Source: Campylobacterales bacterium
Lineage (GTDB): Bacteria > Campylobacterota > Campylobacteria > Campylobacterales > Arcobacteraceae
Direction of reading: 5' to 3'
Assembly (NCBI GenBank): GCA_027064245.1
Contig: JAMOPZ010000110.1
Location: 1 to 16,168 of the forward strand
Length of the DNA: 16,168 nt
In this document: one piece after another, positions 1 to 5,806 of the stretch
Numbering within the stretch: the first letter of the stretch is position 1
How the letters are laid out: every line of letters begins with the position of its first letter
Program-made: the position numbers and the translations under genes
Notes under the pieces: model-generated
Told to the model about the DNA's origin: nothing
What the model saw: only the letters and a program-made list of their open reading frames with translations
Databases searched by the model: none

Positions 1-2
1 TC

Positions 3-83
3 TCTGATTTAAGTGTCAATATTGGTGAGAGTTGGCTTAAAGATATGAATACTGAAGAGATTAAGAACCTGTTTAAGGGATAA
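3..83 (+). CDS. C-terminal end of an unidentified protein (possibly SNF2-type helicase), cut by window edge
   Basis: An open frame enters from the left edge and stops with TAA at 81-83, leaving 26 residues that end in GESWLKDMNTEEIKNLFKG. The pattern of a Gly-Glu-Ser-Trp followed by an acidic stretch and Leu-Phe resembles the extreme C-terminus of bacterial SNF2/DEAH helicases as I remember them, but this is recall of a short motif, not a domain match. It runs towards the minus-strand HTH gene, so the two are convergent with 36 bp between their stop codons. The reading frame is short enough to be chance; the amino-acid composition favours a real gene end. Confidence 0.35.
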   Translation, partial: SDLSVNIGESWLKDMNTEEIKNLFKG

Positions 84-119
84 TAGTTGGATAAGAAGTC
101 AGCCTTAGAGTGTATCATT

Positions 120-500
120 TTAAGCTACCCAAAGAGTATCTTGATAGTTACCATTTAGAAACTCTTTTTCGTACATAGAGATTATGTTATTTACACTATC
201 TTCATCTAGCCCTTGCATCTCAAGTGCTGATGTGCTTTGCATAAGAGAAGCCATAAAAATAGCTTTCTCTTTTGCTCTTTGTTTTTTAAGCTCATCAAGT
301 GTTACTATCTCATTACCTGCAAAATCTAATCCTAAAAAGTTAGTAATACTCTCTATTGTACTTAGTTTAACATCTTCGTTTGCTAAGACACGATTAACTG
401 TTCTAATACCTACACCACTTAGCTTTGCAAGATTTTCTATAGTGATATTTAATTGCACTTTTCTAGCTATGATTTGTTTTATTAAATCTAATCGCTTCAT
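120..500 (-). CDS. Small XRE-like helix-turn-helix protein
   Basis: This 126-residue protein has an N-terminal helix-turn-helix of the lambda-repressor/XRE kind at about residues 14-58: a helix with ENLAKLSGV, then the recognition-helix segment GIRTVNRVLAN, then STIESITNFLGL. The C-terminal half is charged, with a Lys/Glu-rich helix around residues 70-85, and has no domain I recognise. It should bind DNA as a dimer and may repress its own promoter. The start is supported by GAGGAG (plus positions 506-511) five bases before the ATG. No toxin gene lies beside it: the neighbour downstream is convergent and the one upstream is separated by 212 bp. Function beyond DNA binding is not shown. Confidence 0.8.
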   Translation of the reverse strand: MKRLDLIKQIIARKVQLNITIENLAKLSGVGIRTVNRVLANEDVKLSTIESITNFLGLDFAGNEIVTLDELKKQRAKEKAIFMASLMQSTSALEMQGLDEDSVNNIISMYEKEFLNGNYQDTLWVA

Positions 501-664
501 GGTAACTCCTCAGTAATTTATTATGCTATAAATGACATTGATTTTACTTTATATCGTCTTCCTTTAGCATAAACATACGATTAATAAATCTTACCACTAT
601 AGAAATATTAGGATAGCATCTATAACTATCAAACTTTAACTTTTTTATATCTCTATAGTACTCC

Positions 665-687
665 AAAAGTTAAGAGAACTTTTTTTT
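665..687. terminator. Terminator-like hairpin with T-run
   Basis: A perfect 7-bp inverted repeat, AAAAGTT / AACTTTT with a 5-nt loop, is followed on the plus strand by four more T. It lies 26-48 bp beyond the stop codon of the minus-strand monooxygenase gene and could serve it, since an A-tract precedes and a T-tract closes the stem on that strand too. The longer T-run faces the plus strand, where no gene lies upstream. Confidence 0.5.
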
Positions 688-712
688 AAATTTTTATTCC
701 TTCATAAGATTT

Positions 713-1027
713 TTAGTTGATACTTTCATATACTTCTACAGATGGCTTACCTATAAACCACTCTCTTGGAGGCATATTCTCATGAGACTTTTTAAATGCT
801 TCGCTTTGTGTATAAGCCATGAAACTTTGCATATCTTCCCAAATAGTTTCAATAATAAAAGTATTATTTTCACCTGTCATTGGGTTTGACTGAGGAGCCA
901 ATAAATTCATTGCACTACATCCAGCTTGATCTTGAATATTATGTTTTTTAACTGCTTCTTTTAAATGCGTAGTGTACTCTTTTTGAAACTCTTCTTTAAC
1001 TGGAAATTTTGTGAAAACTGTAACCAT
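713..1027 (-). CDS. Antibiotic biosynthesis monooxygenase (ABM) family protein
   Basis: The 104-residue product has the size and pattern of single-domain ABM/dimeric alpha-beta barrel proteins: an N-terminal strand (MVTVFTKFPV), a helix ending at EAVKKHN, a second strand with NTFIIETIWEDMQSFMAY, and a helix of the form SEAFKKSHE. These proteins form ferredoxin-like dimers; family members include cofactor-free monooxygenases, IsdG-like haem oxygenases and many of unknown role. No haem ligand can be assigned from sequence alone, so the substrate is unknown. An AAGGA Shine-Dalgarno precedes the ATG on the minus strand. The gene appears monocistronic, with a terminator upstream and a hairpin downstream. 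A short inverted repeat (AGAGC/GCTCT, 1056-1071) would lie in its 5' leader. Confidence 0.75.
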   Translation of the reverse strand: MVTVFTKFPVKEEFQKEYTTHLKEAVKKHNIQDQAGCSAMNLLAPQSNPMTGENNTFIIETIWEDMQSFMAYTQSEAFKKSHENMPPREWFIGKPSVEVYESIN

Positions 1028-1096
1028 CGTAAATCCTTTAAAATATATTTATTAAAGAGCTGTTGTGCTCTGAAGAAAATTGTAGCACTTATTAAT

Positions 1097-1124
1097 AAAA
1101 AGATAGATAACCACTATTATCTAT
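1097..1124 (-). terminator. Rho-independent terminator of the J-like gene
   Basis: Read on the minus strand, the stem ATAGATAA / TTATCTAT with a 6-nt loop is followed by C and five T. It starts directly after the stop codon of the J-like gene and separates that gene from the monooxygenase gene. Confidence 0.75.
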
Positions 1125-1619
1125 TTAAGAATACTTTTTGTCCTTTTTCACAGCATCATATGCCTCATTTAGCTCTTGTGTTTTTTCTTTAGCAAACTGC
1201 AGCATATCTTCTGGTAGACCCCTACTCGCAAGTGAATCATAATGATACTCTTTTATAAGTCGTCTGTAGTTTTTTTTAATTGTTTCTAATGAATCGTTTT
1301 TTGATGATTCTAGTATTTCATAGTATTTATCCAGAGTATCAAATGAAAATTCTCTATTTGAATAGTTACTTTGAGAATAATCTTGTTGTTTGTATTTATA
1401 GCTACGGTAATACTTATAATTTTTACCGCTTAATGTCACCAGACCAAGTACAAAGAAAAAAGTAAAAGGAAAAAACAATATCCTCGGTGCAAATATTAAA
1501 AGCAGTACTCCAATAATAACACTCCCAAAACACACACCCAACCAAGTTACTTCTAAAAATACACCTAATGCAATAAGTATAATACCAATAATTTTTCTCA
1601 TATATTTACCTGTAGCCAT
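1125..1619 (-). CDS. Membrane-anchored DnaJ-like protein with degenerate HPD motif
   Basis: The 164-residue protein begins with two hydrophobic stretches (about residues 9-27 and 31-62) that should form membrane segments, then a Tyr/Ser/Asn-rich linker (residues 67-90), and ends with a J-domain-like region from about residue 95 (DKYYEILE) to the C-terminus. The segment SLASRGLPEDMLQFAKEKTQELNEAYD closely matches the J-domain of DjlA-type proteins. The invariant HPD tripeptide, needed to stimulate Hsp70 ATPase, reads H126-Y127-D128, so canonical co-chaperone activity is doubtful. Translation may really start at Met7 (position 1601), which has AGG seven bases upstream, whereas Met1 has no clear ribosome site. 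The upstream gene ends 9 bp before Met1, suggesting a two-gene operon. Confidence 0.75.
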   Translation of the reverse strand: MATGKYMRKIIGIILIALGVFLEVTWLGVCFGSVIIGVLLLIFAPRILFFPFTFFFVLGLVTLSGKNYKYYRSYKYKQQDYSQSNYSNREFSFDTLDKYYEILESSKNDSLETIKKNYRRLIKEYHYDSLASRGLPEDMLQFAKEKTQELNEAYDAVKKDKKYS

Positions 1620-1628
1620 ACTAGCTTT

Positions 1629-1862
1629 TTATTTCTTATTTTTCAATCTCTGTTTATAAAGAGCAGGATTTATATACTTACCACTGGTATCAGCAGTCCC
1701 TGACTCATTTTCTTTGATTATCTTATTTAACTTTGGTTGATATTGTGTAGAGCGTTTTAGACTATTTGTAATATCTGAAATCAATCCATCTTTTAGACTG
1801 TTTAAAATAAGCATAACGGTTTCTAAGTTTTTATCTTCTACTTGTAATTTTATTTCTTGCAT
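1629..1862 (-). CDS. Small hypothetical protein, antitoxin-like
   Basis: This 77-residue, highly charged protein starts MQEIKLQVED and has one predicted amphipathic helix (about residues 12-38, NLETVMLILNSLKDGLISDI), followed by a polar linker and a basic tail (YKQRLKNKK). The layout, an N-terminal strand-like segment plus a tail, resembles small antitoxins, but no family is certain and no toxin gene follows; the next gene encodes the J-like membrane protein. A GAGGA ribosome site lies just upstream of the ATG. The 64-residue gene at 2624-2818 begins with almost the same first residues (MQEIEI) and may be a distant relative, although the rest differs. Confidence 0.65.
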   Translation of the reverse strand: MQEIKLQVEDKNLETVMLILNSLKDGLISDITNSLKRSTQYQPKLNKIIKENESGTADTSGKYINPALYKQRLKNKK

Positions 1863-1950
1863 TTATTCCTCAATTAATTGGTTTATATTGTTTTTATAAA
1901 AGCTACAGTATTCATTTTTTAATTATTTCCCAATAAGCCGTTTATGTGCA

Positions 1951-1981
1951 CGATTGAAAATATATTATACTTCTTTAATCG
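1951..1981 (-). promoter_or_regulatory. Candidate promoter with flanking inverted repeat
   Basis: A minus-strand TATAAT at 1964-1969 lies about 100 bp before the 1629-1862 gene. It is framed by CGATT (1951-1955) and AATCG (1977-1981), which could be an operator. There is no convincing -35 box. Confidence 0.35.
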
Positions 1982-2101
1982 TTAAGTCCCTATTTCCTAC
2001 TTTTTTTTGACATTACTCTAAAAAGATAGCATGCAACTATACAAACTAACAAAGAGATTACTAGCCCATGCTAATAAAATTAATTGTCAGCATGTATGCA
2101 A

Positions 2102-2150
2102 GTATTGATTATGAAGTCAATACAGTGTTCTTTTTTCTTTAAGGTATAAT
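2102..2150 (+). promoter_or_regulatory. Candidate promoter and operator of the short membrane-protein gene
   Basis: A GGTATAAT -10 element (TATAAT at 2145-2150) lies 30 bp before the short gene at 2180. Upstream is a perfect 7-bp inverted repeat, GTATTGA / TCAATAC (2102-2108 and 2117-2123, 8-nt loop), whose right arm reaches the expected -35 position. This fits a repressor-binding site, or may be chance in AT-rich DNA. Confidence 0.4.
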
Positions 2151-2179
2151 GTCAAAAAATTATAAGGATTAAAACCTTA

Positions 2180-2359
2180 ATGGATAATCTACAAAAATAC
2201 CTATTTTATTTTACACTCTCTAGTGGATTCTTTTTTTTAGCACTCATGGAAGAATATCAAGCAATATTGTTTGTATTGTTAATGATGGGCTTCATGTTAA
2301 TTGTTATGAAAAACAAAAAATATGAGTACTTAATTCAATCTATAGAGAAGTTTTTTTAA
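2180..2359 (+). CDS. Short probable two-pass membrane protein (59 aa)
   Basis: An ATG frame of 59 codons ends in TAA at 2357-2359. The product has two hydrophobic segments, about residues 7-23 (LFYFTLSSGFFFLALM) and 28-43 (AILFVLLMMGFMLIVM), joined by the acidic turn EEYQ and followed by a basic tail (KNKKYEY). This suggests a small inner-membrane hairpin protein with its C-terminus in the cytoplasm. AAGGA at 2164-2168 is 11 nt from the start, a little far, and the bases TAAGG could pair with CCTTA (2175-2179) directly before the ATG, which might limit translation. A -10 element lies at 2145-2150. No relative is recognised; hydrophobic frames of this size can also arise by chance in T-rich DNA. 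Confidence 0.5.
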   Translation: MDNLQKYLFYFTLSSGFFFLALMEEYQAILFVLLMMGFMLIVMKNKKYEYLIQSIEKFF

Positions 2360-2623
2360 AAAGTTGATAGTAAAATTACTAATCTTATTATTCCAAATAA
2401 AGCACCATAAAAATACAGGATAAATAAATTCAAGCAATTTTTTAAATTTTAAAATGGCTATGAATAAAATTAGCTATTTGTAATTGTTGAATCTGAAAGT
2501 GGCTCTATCTAATAAAATTCAAGTTTAAGCTAATATCTTATATTAATAAAATAATATTCTATATATTTTAACTTTATAGTTTAAATAGTGTTTTAATTAC
2601 AAAGATTAAAGTATATAGTAGCT
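2360..2623. other. AT-rich intergenic region, no gene seen
   Basis: No credible coding frame is visible. One hairpin stands out: AAATGGCTA (2452-2460) pairs with TAGCTATTT (2471-2479) over nine positions with one G-U pair. It has no T-run in the plus direction; on the minus strand it is followed by a weak TTTT-AAAA stretch and could be a distal terminator for the gene at 2624-2818. Confidence 0.5.
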
Positions 2624-2818
2624 TTATAATTCAAGAAGCTCTTTTATCTCATCAGAGTTATAATATGCTTCAATAGCTTTATTAATAATATAATCAAGCT
2701 TTTTCTTCTCATTCAAACTAGATACTTCCTTTTCGAGTAAAGTAGCCATTATTTTAATTCTTTTTATATTTTTAACATTTAAATTAACTCTTTTGCCAAT
2801 TATTTCTATTTCTTGCAT
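2624..2818 (-). CDS. Small ribbon-helix-helix-like protein
   Basis: This 64-residue protein starts with a strand-like segment (EIIGKRVNLNV), followed by two helices (residues 17-38 and about 41-62, ending in AIEAYYNSDEIKELLEL). That order and size resemble ribbon-helix-helix DNA-binding proteins and antitoxins of the ParD/CopG kind, but the match is by pattern only. AAGGA precedes the ATG with good spacing, and a promoter (TTGCTT, 17 bp, TATAAT on the minus strand) lies just upstream. It diverges from the AbiEii operon, so it could be a regulator of that operon, although nothing directly shows this. No toxin gene follows it. Confidence 0.6.
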   Translation of the reverse strand: MQEIEIIGKRVNLNVKNIKRIKIMATLLEKEVSSLNEKKKLDYIINKAIEAYYNSDEIKELLEL

Positions 2819-2848
2819 TTATATTCCTTATTAGTAATTATTGAAGTT

Positions 2849-2877
2849 ATTATAGTTTAATTATAATATATAAGCAA
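2849..2877 (-). promoter_or_regulatory. Promoter of the small RHH-like gene
   Basis: On the minus strand TTGCTT (2872-2877) is 17 bp from TATAAT (2849-2854). The -10 region overlaps a 7-bp inverted repeat TATTATA / TATAATA (2849-2855, 2862-2868), a possible operator. Confidence 0.5.
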
Positions 2878-2894
2878 ATATTCAAATACACTTT

Positions 2895-2923
2895 TTGACA
2901 AAATAACGATAATCATATATAAT
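2895..2923 (+). promoter_or_regulatory. Perfect sigma-70 consensus promoter of the AbiEii operon
   Basis: TTGACA (2895-2900) and TATAAT (2918-2923) are separated by exactly 17 bp. Transcription should start near 2930, only a few bases before the AAGGAG ribosome site (2933-2938) that serves the ATG at 2944. Confidence 0.85.
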
Positions 2924-2943
2924 GCACCATTAAAGGAGAAGAT

Positions 2944-3465
2944 ATGACAAATAAAGAGATAAGTAAGATATTTGAAATCCCACTCAGTACAATTAATGAT
3001 TGGCAAAAAGAAAATAGTAATAGATACAAACTATATCAATTTTTACATGCAACTAATGTCAAAGATGTGCGAGATATTAAATCTCAGCAAAAAAGTCATA
3101 GGCTTTTTCATATTCTTAATCGAAATATAGTTCAGGCAAGTATTTACTCAGTTGAAGAGGTTAAAAAAGCATTCTTAAATAAAAACTATAGCGAAGCAAC
3201 TCAACGAGAACAGGTGATTTATAGTAAATTTTTTAAAGAGTGTGATGAAGAAGATTTAGCGACTCTACATACACTCCTTAATATATCAATTAGAAATGTT
3301 AAGCGGATATATGAAAGCTCACCACTTAGACAGTTTAAAGGTGTAAGAGAGATATGGGATAGACGATTCAGAATTAAATTGAATAAGATACATGAGACAT
3401 CAGTTAATAATGTAATTCCTAGTGCCCTTTCACTAATATTAAAGAAAAGAGCTGTACATGTATGA
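2944..3465 (+). CDS. HTH protein, probable antitoxin partner of AbiEii-type toxin
   Basis: The 173-residue protein opens with a short helix-turn-helix (residues 1-20, MTNKEISKIFEIPLSTINDW) like those that recognise DNA in small regulators. The middle and C-terminal parts are helical and rich in Lys/Arg (for example VREIWDRRFRIKLNK, residues about 136-150) without a family I can name. It overlaps the toxin-like gene by 8 bp, so the two are translationally coupled. In AbiE systems the first gene encodes an HTH antitoxin/repressor, and by position and HTH this fits that job. It is not obviously the standard AbiEi fold, which has a longer winged-helix N-terminal and a separate C-terminal domain. 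A consensus promoter and strong AAGGAG site imply high expression unless repressed. Confidence 0.75.
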   Translation: MTNKEISKIFEIPLSTINDWQKENSNRYKLYQFLHATNVKDVRDIKSQQKSHRLFHILNRNIVQASIYSVEEVKKAFLNKNYSEATQREQVIYSKFFKECDEEDLATLHTLLNISIRNVKRIYESSPLRQFKGVREIWDRRFRIKLNKIHETSVNNVIPSALSLILKKRAVHV

Positions 3466-4213
3466 TTTCACTGTTCAAAAAGAGATGATGATTGCTGCAA
3501 ATTATCTCTTGAAGAAGCATGGGCTATCAGATGTATCTGCATTGGGAGGAGGAACAGCTCTAGCAGCCTATTACTGGAAGCATAGATACTCTACTGATAT
3601 TGATATATTTACACATTCCGAAGTTGATATCAGTATTTTATTTAGACCTGCGAAATGGGATGTTAATTTTAAAAATATTATGAAAAAATTAGACTATAAA
3701 GAGAGTAAAGTACACCCTATATACACAGAATTTACAATTAAAGATAATTTTAAAATGCAATTTTTAAGCACTACAGATAAAACAAATAATCCATATCAAC
3801 TTGTTAGGCTATGGGATATGGATATATTATTAGAGTCGGTGGAAGAGATTATTGCTAAGAAAATTTACTTCCGAGCTCATAAAGGAAATGCAAGAGATCT
3901 GTTTGATATATCAATAGCAATTCATAAAGATCCAAGCATACTTAATAAGTTGCTTATTCCTAACTCAAAATTAGAAGAACTACAGAGTACAGTGGAGACC
4001 ATAATAAGAGAACCTAAACTCTTAGACGAGTATTTATATGAAATAGGTTTAATGAATCCAAATACTCAATATAATAAACTTGCATTTAATTGTATAAATT
4101 ATTTAAAACAGTTTCTCGATAGTTATTTAGAAGCTAAAAAATTATCAATTAACTTAAATGATAGTGAATTAATTGAAATAGAGAAATACATATATTATGA
4201 GTTATCTGAGTAA
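3458..4213 (+). CDS. abiEii-like: AbiEii/AbiGii-type nucleotidyltransferase toxin
   Basis: This 251-residue protein carries the DNA polymerase beta-like nucleotidyltransferase signature of the AbiEii family: GGGT at residues 30-33 and HRYSTDIDIF at 42-51, where D47 and D49 are the expected metal ligands. The second family signature follows at residues 129-150, EEIIAKKIYFRAHKGNARDLFD, with K134/K135, R146 and D147. Such toxins transfer nucleotides to cellular acceptors (a tRNA acceptor stem in a relative, MenT) and stop growth, acting in type IV toxin-antitoxin and abortive-infection systems. The start overlaps the upstream HTH gene by 8 bp. Length is near the lower end for the family, but both signatures are intact, so the enzyme should be active. 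A terminator follows at once. Confidence 0.85.
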   Translation: MYDFTVQKEMMIAANYLLKKHGLSDVSALGGGTALAAYYWKHRYSTDIDIFTHSEVDISILFRPAKWDVNFKNIMKKLDYKESKVHPIYTEFTIKDNFKMQFLSTTDKTNNPYQLVRLWDMDILLESVEEIIAKKIYFRAHKGNARDLFDISIAIHKDPSILNKLLIPNSKLEELQSTVETIIREPKLLDEYLYEIGLMNPNTQYNKLAFNCINYLKQFLDSYLEAKKLSINLNDSELIEIEKYIYYELSE

Positions 4214-4261
4214 ATATGTATTTTTTATTAAATAAAATCAATTAAAATACATATTCTTTTT
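4213..4261 (+). terminator. Strong terminator of the AbiEii operon
   Basis: A perfect 12-bp inverted repeat AATATGTATTTT (4213-4224) / AAAATACATATT (4244-4255) with a 19-nt loop starts at the last base of the stop codon and is followed by C and five T. Confidence 0.8.
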
Positions 4262-4340
4262 AAAATTACATATTTAGACATTTATTACAGTTACACAAAA
4301 CTTAAAGTAATGAGTTTTTGGAGCTCTAGTACCTAGTAAA

Positions 4341-4373
4341 TAATATACATAATTAACAATTAAGTATATTATT
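4341..4373 (+). repeat. dif-like recombination site, copy A
   Basis: Left arm TAATATACATAA, 7-nt centre TTAACAA, right arm TTAAGTATATTATT. The arms are inverted repeats of each other (11 of 12 positions; symmetry extends to 14 bp when 4339-4340 are included). The layout, two 11-14 bp arms around a 6-8 bp centre, is that of tyrosine-recombinase core sites such as dif. Both arms are repeated exactly, in the same orientation, at 5735-5767. It lies 78 bp beyond the stop of the ATPase gene. Binding-site identity is inferred. Confidence 0.65.
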
Positions 4374-4422
4374 ATGATTTTATCTTTAAAAAGTAGCTAT
4401 ATTTATGTCATTAATGGCTATT

Positions 4423-4441
4423 AATCTAAGATATTTAGATT
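4423..4441. terminator. Hairpin downstream of the ATPase gene
   Basis: A perfect 7-bp inverted repeat, AATCTAA / TTAGATT with a 5-nt loop, lies 10 bp after the stop of the minus-strand ATPase gene. It lacks a T-run, so it may be a weak terminator or an mRNA 3' stabilising structure. Confidence 0.35.
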
Positions 4442-4451
4442 GCACTAATCG

Positions 4452-5642
4452 TCATTTTATGAATGAGAATAGCCAAAGAGGTATTTTCTTGTTATTTGAT
4501 GTAAAATCAATATCTATTGCCAAATAACTATCTTTTATATCTTTAACTTGTGAAAAACTCTTACCTTTCCCACCAATCTCAAATATATGCTTATCTACTT
4601 TAAAATCTCCAATATCACTATAATATATATTGTTAAAGCAGTTTACAAAAAAAGTCTCCCTAACAGCTCCTATATCAAGCTCAAGGTTAATTTTATCCGC
4701 ATAGGCATATAAAATGTTTGTATTTGCAAAAAGAATTTTTTGTGGTTTTTTAGATACCTTTTTTGAAAACTTTCGCATGGATTTAAAAATAGCGGTTTTA
4801 TCCAATATACTCAAATAGGTATTGAGTGTAGGTACACTTATATCAAATTCTCTTGAGAGTGCTGTAACATTTACATCAAAAGGATTGTTAGCAGATACCA
4901 CAAAAAATATAAGCTTTTCAAACACTGTGATATGAGTATAATCAATTTTATTGAGCGATGGAATATCTTCATGAATTATTTTTTCTAACGCATTATAAAG
5001 TTTAGAATTAAAACTCCCTTGTCCTTCTAGATAAAAAGGGTATGCACCATATTGCAGATAATTTTTAAACTCTCCGTAGAGATCTTGATACTTAAATACT
5101 AGTTTTTTAGAGATTTCACTTGAATTTGTGAGTATCTCTTCAAGTGAGTATGAGTCAAGTTCTATTCCCTTTTGAATTTCAAAGTACTCTTTAAAACTCA
5201 AAACAGGCACATTATGTATTACAAGTCTTCTACTTAAATCGTATTTTTCATAGAGGATATTAATCATTGATGAGCCACTGATCCTAATAGTTAGATCAGG
5301 AAAACTATCATAAATATTTTTAATCTCTTGAGCCCAATTTTTGTACTTGTGAACTTCATCTATAACTATGACTCTTCCACCAAGTGAGTAAAACTCATCT
5401 GTTAGTTCATATATGCTTGAGTTAGTAAATTCTATATCATCACCTGTCATGTAAAGAGAATTAATATTATTGGCTTTTATGTACTGAAATAGCAGGGTAG
5501 TTTTACCAACACCTCTAGCACCAATGAGGGCTATTAATCTTTCACTAGAGTTTAAATAGTCAAAATATTTCTTTCTAAGAAAAGTAGTTTCTATTTTTGC
5601 TAAGATTAACTCTTGTTTTCTAATAAAATAGTTGATATCCAT
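4452..5642 (-). CDS. AAA ATPase with DUF4143 domain
   Basis: This 396-residue protein has an N-terminal AAA ATPase with Walker A GARGVGKT (41-48), Walker B VIVIDEVH (91-98) and a sensor-1-like ISGSS (121-125). A DUF4143 region follows at about 185-345, including a winged-helix-like stretch (LSREFDISVPTLNTYLSIL). The C-terminus has IFEIGGKGKSFSQVK (353-367), the usual degenerate PD-(D/E)xK-like end of this family. Members are common in bacteria and archaea; their role is not established. It is full length. AAGGA precedes the ATG and a minus-strand TATAAT lies at 5668-5673. The gene and its promoter sit between two copies of a dif-like site, so it may be cargo of the recombinase encoded just beyond. 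Confidence 0.85.
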   Translation of the reverse strand: MDINYFIRKQELILAKIETTFLRKKYFDYLNSSERLIALIGARGVGKTTLLFQYIKANNINSLYMTGDDIEFTNSSIYELTDEFYSLGGRVIVIDEVHKYKNWAQEIKNIYDSFPDLTIRISGSSMINILYEKYDLSRRLVIHNVPVLSFKEYFEIQKGIELDSYSLEEILTNSSEISKKLVFKYQDLYGEFKNYLQYGAYPFYLEGQGSFNSKLYNALEKIIHEDIPSLNKIDYTHITVFEKLIFFVVSANNPFDVNVTALSREFDISVPTLNTYLSILDKTAIFKSMRKFSKKVSKKPQKILFANTNILYAYADKINLELDIGAVRETFFVNCFNNIYYSDIGDFKVDKHIFEIGGKGKSFSQVKDIKDSYLAIDIDFTSNNKKIPLWLFSFIK

Positions 5643-5667
5643 AGTAAATCCTTAAATGTATTTAGTG

Positions 5668-5673
5668 ATTATA
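5668..5673 (-). promoter_or_regulatory. -10 element of the ATPase gene
   Basis: TATAAT on the minus strand, 26 bp before the start codon, inside the bracketed cassette. No clear -35 box is visible. Confidence 0.45.
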
Positions 5674-5734
5674 TCATATTTTAATTAAGTACATTTTAAT
5701 GTTTCATTTTTAATAAAGAGTGATGATTTACAAT

Positions 5735-5767
5735 TAATATACATAAAAAATTATTAAGTATATTATT
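5735..5767 (+). repeat. dif-like recombination site, copy B
   Basis: Left arm TAATATACATAA, 7-nt centre AAAATTA, right arm TTAAGTATATTATT. All 26 arm positions equal copy A; four of the seven centre positions differ. It lies 92 bp upstream of the ATPase start and 39 bp upstream of the tyrosine recombinase start, and overlaps the expected -35 region of the recombinase promoter. Confidence 0.65.
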
Positions 5768-5771
5768 TAGA

Positions 5772-5777
5772 TATAAT
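5772..5777 (+). promoter_or_regulatory. -10 element of the recombinase gene
   Basis: TATAAT lies 29 bp before the TTG start. The -35 position (about 5749-5754) falls in the centre of dif-like copy B, so recombinase bound there would probably block its own transcription. Confidence 0.55.
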
Positions 5778-5806
5778 CATAAAAATATCTCTGATAAGGC
5801 AGTACT

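Noticed and set aside
965..1465. Plus-strand open frames opposite the monooxygenase and J-like genes
   Set aside because: They lie on the other strand of genes with recognisable domains and ribosome sites, and have low-complexity Phe/Tyr/Cys-rich products without a ribosome site.
2027..2073. Inverted repeat TAGCATG / CATGCTA with a 33-nt loop
   Set aside because: The arms are short, the loop is long and no T-run or conserved element supports a structured RNA.
2031..2108. 25-codon frame starting MQLYKLTKRLL
   Set aside because: No ribosome site or promoter fits, and it is very short.
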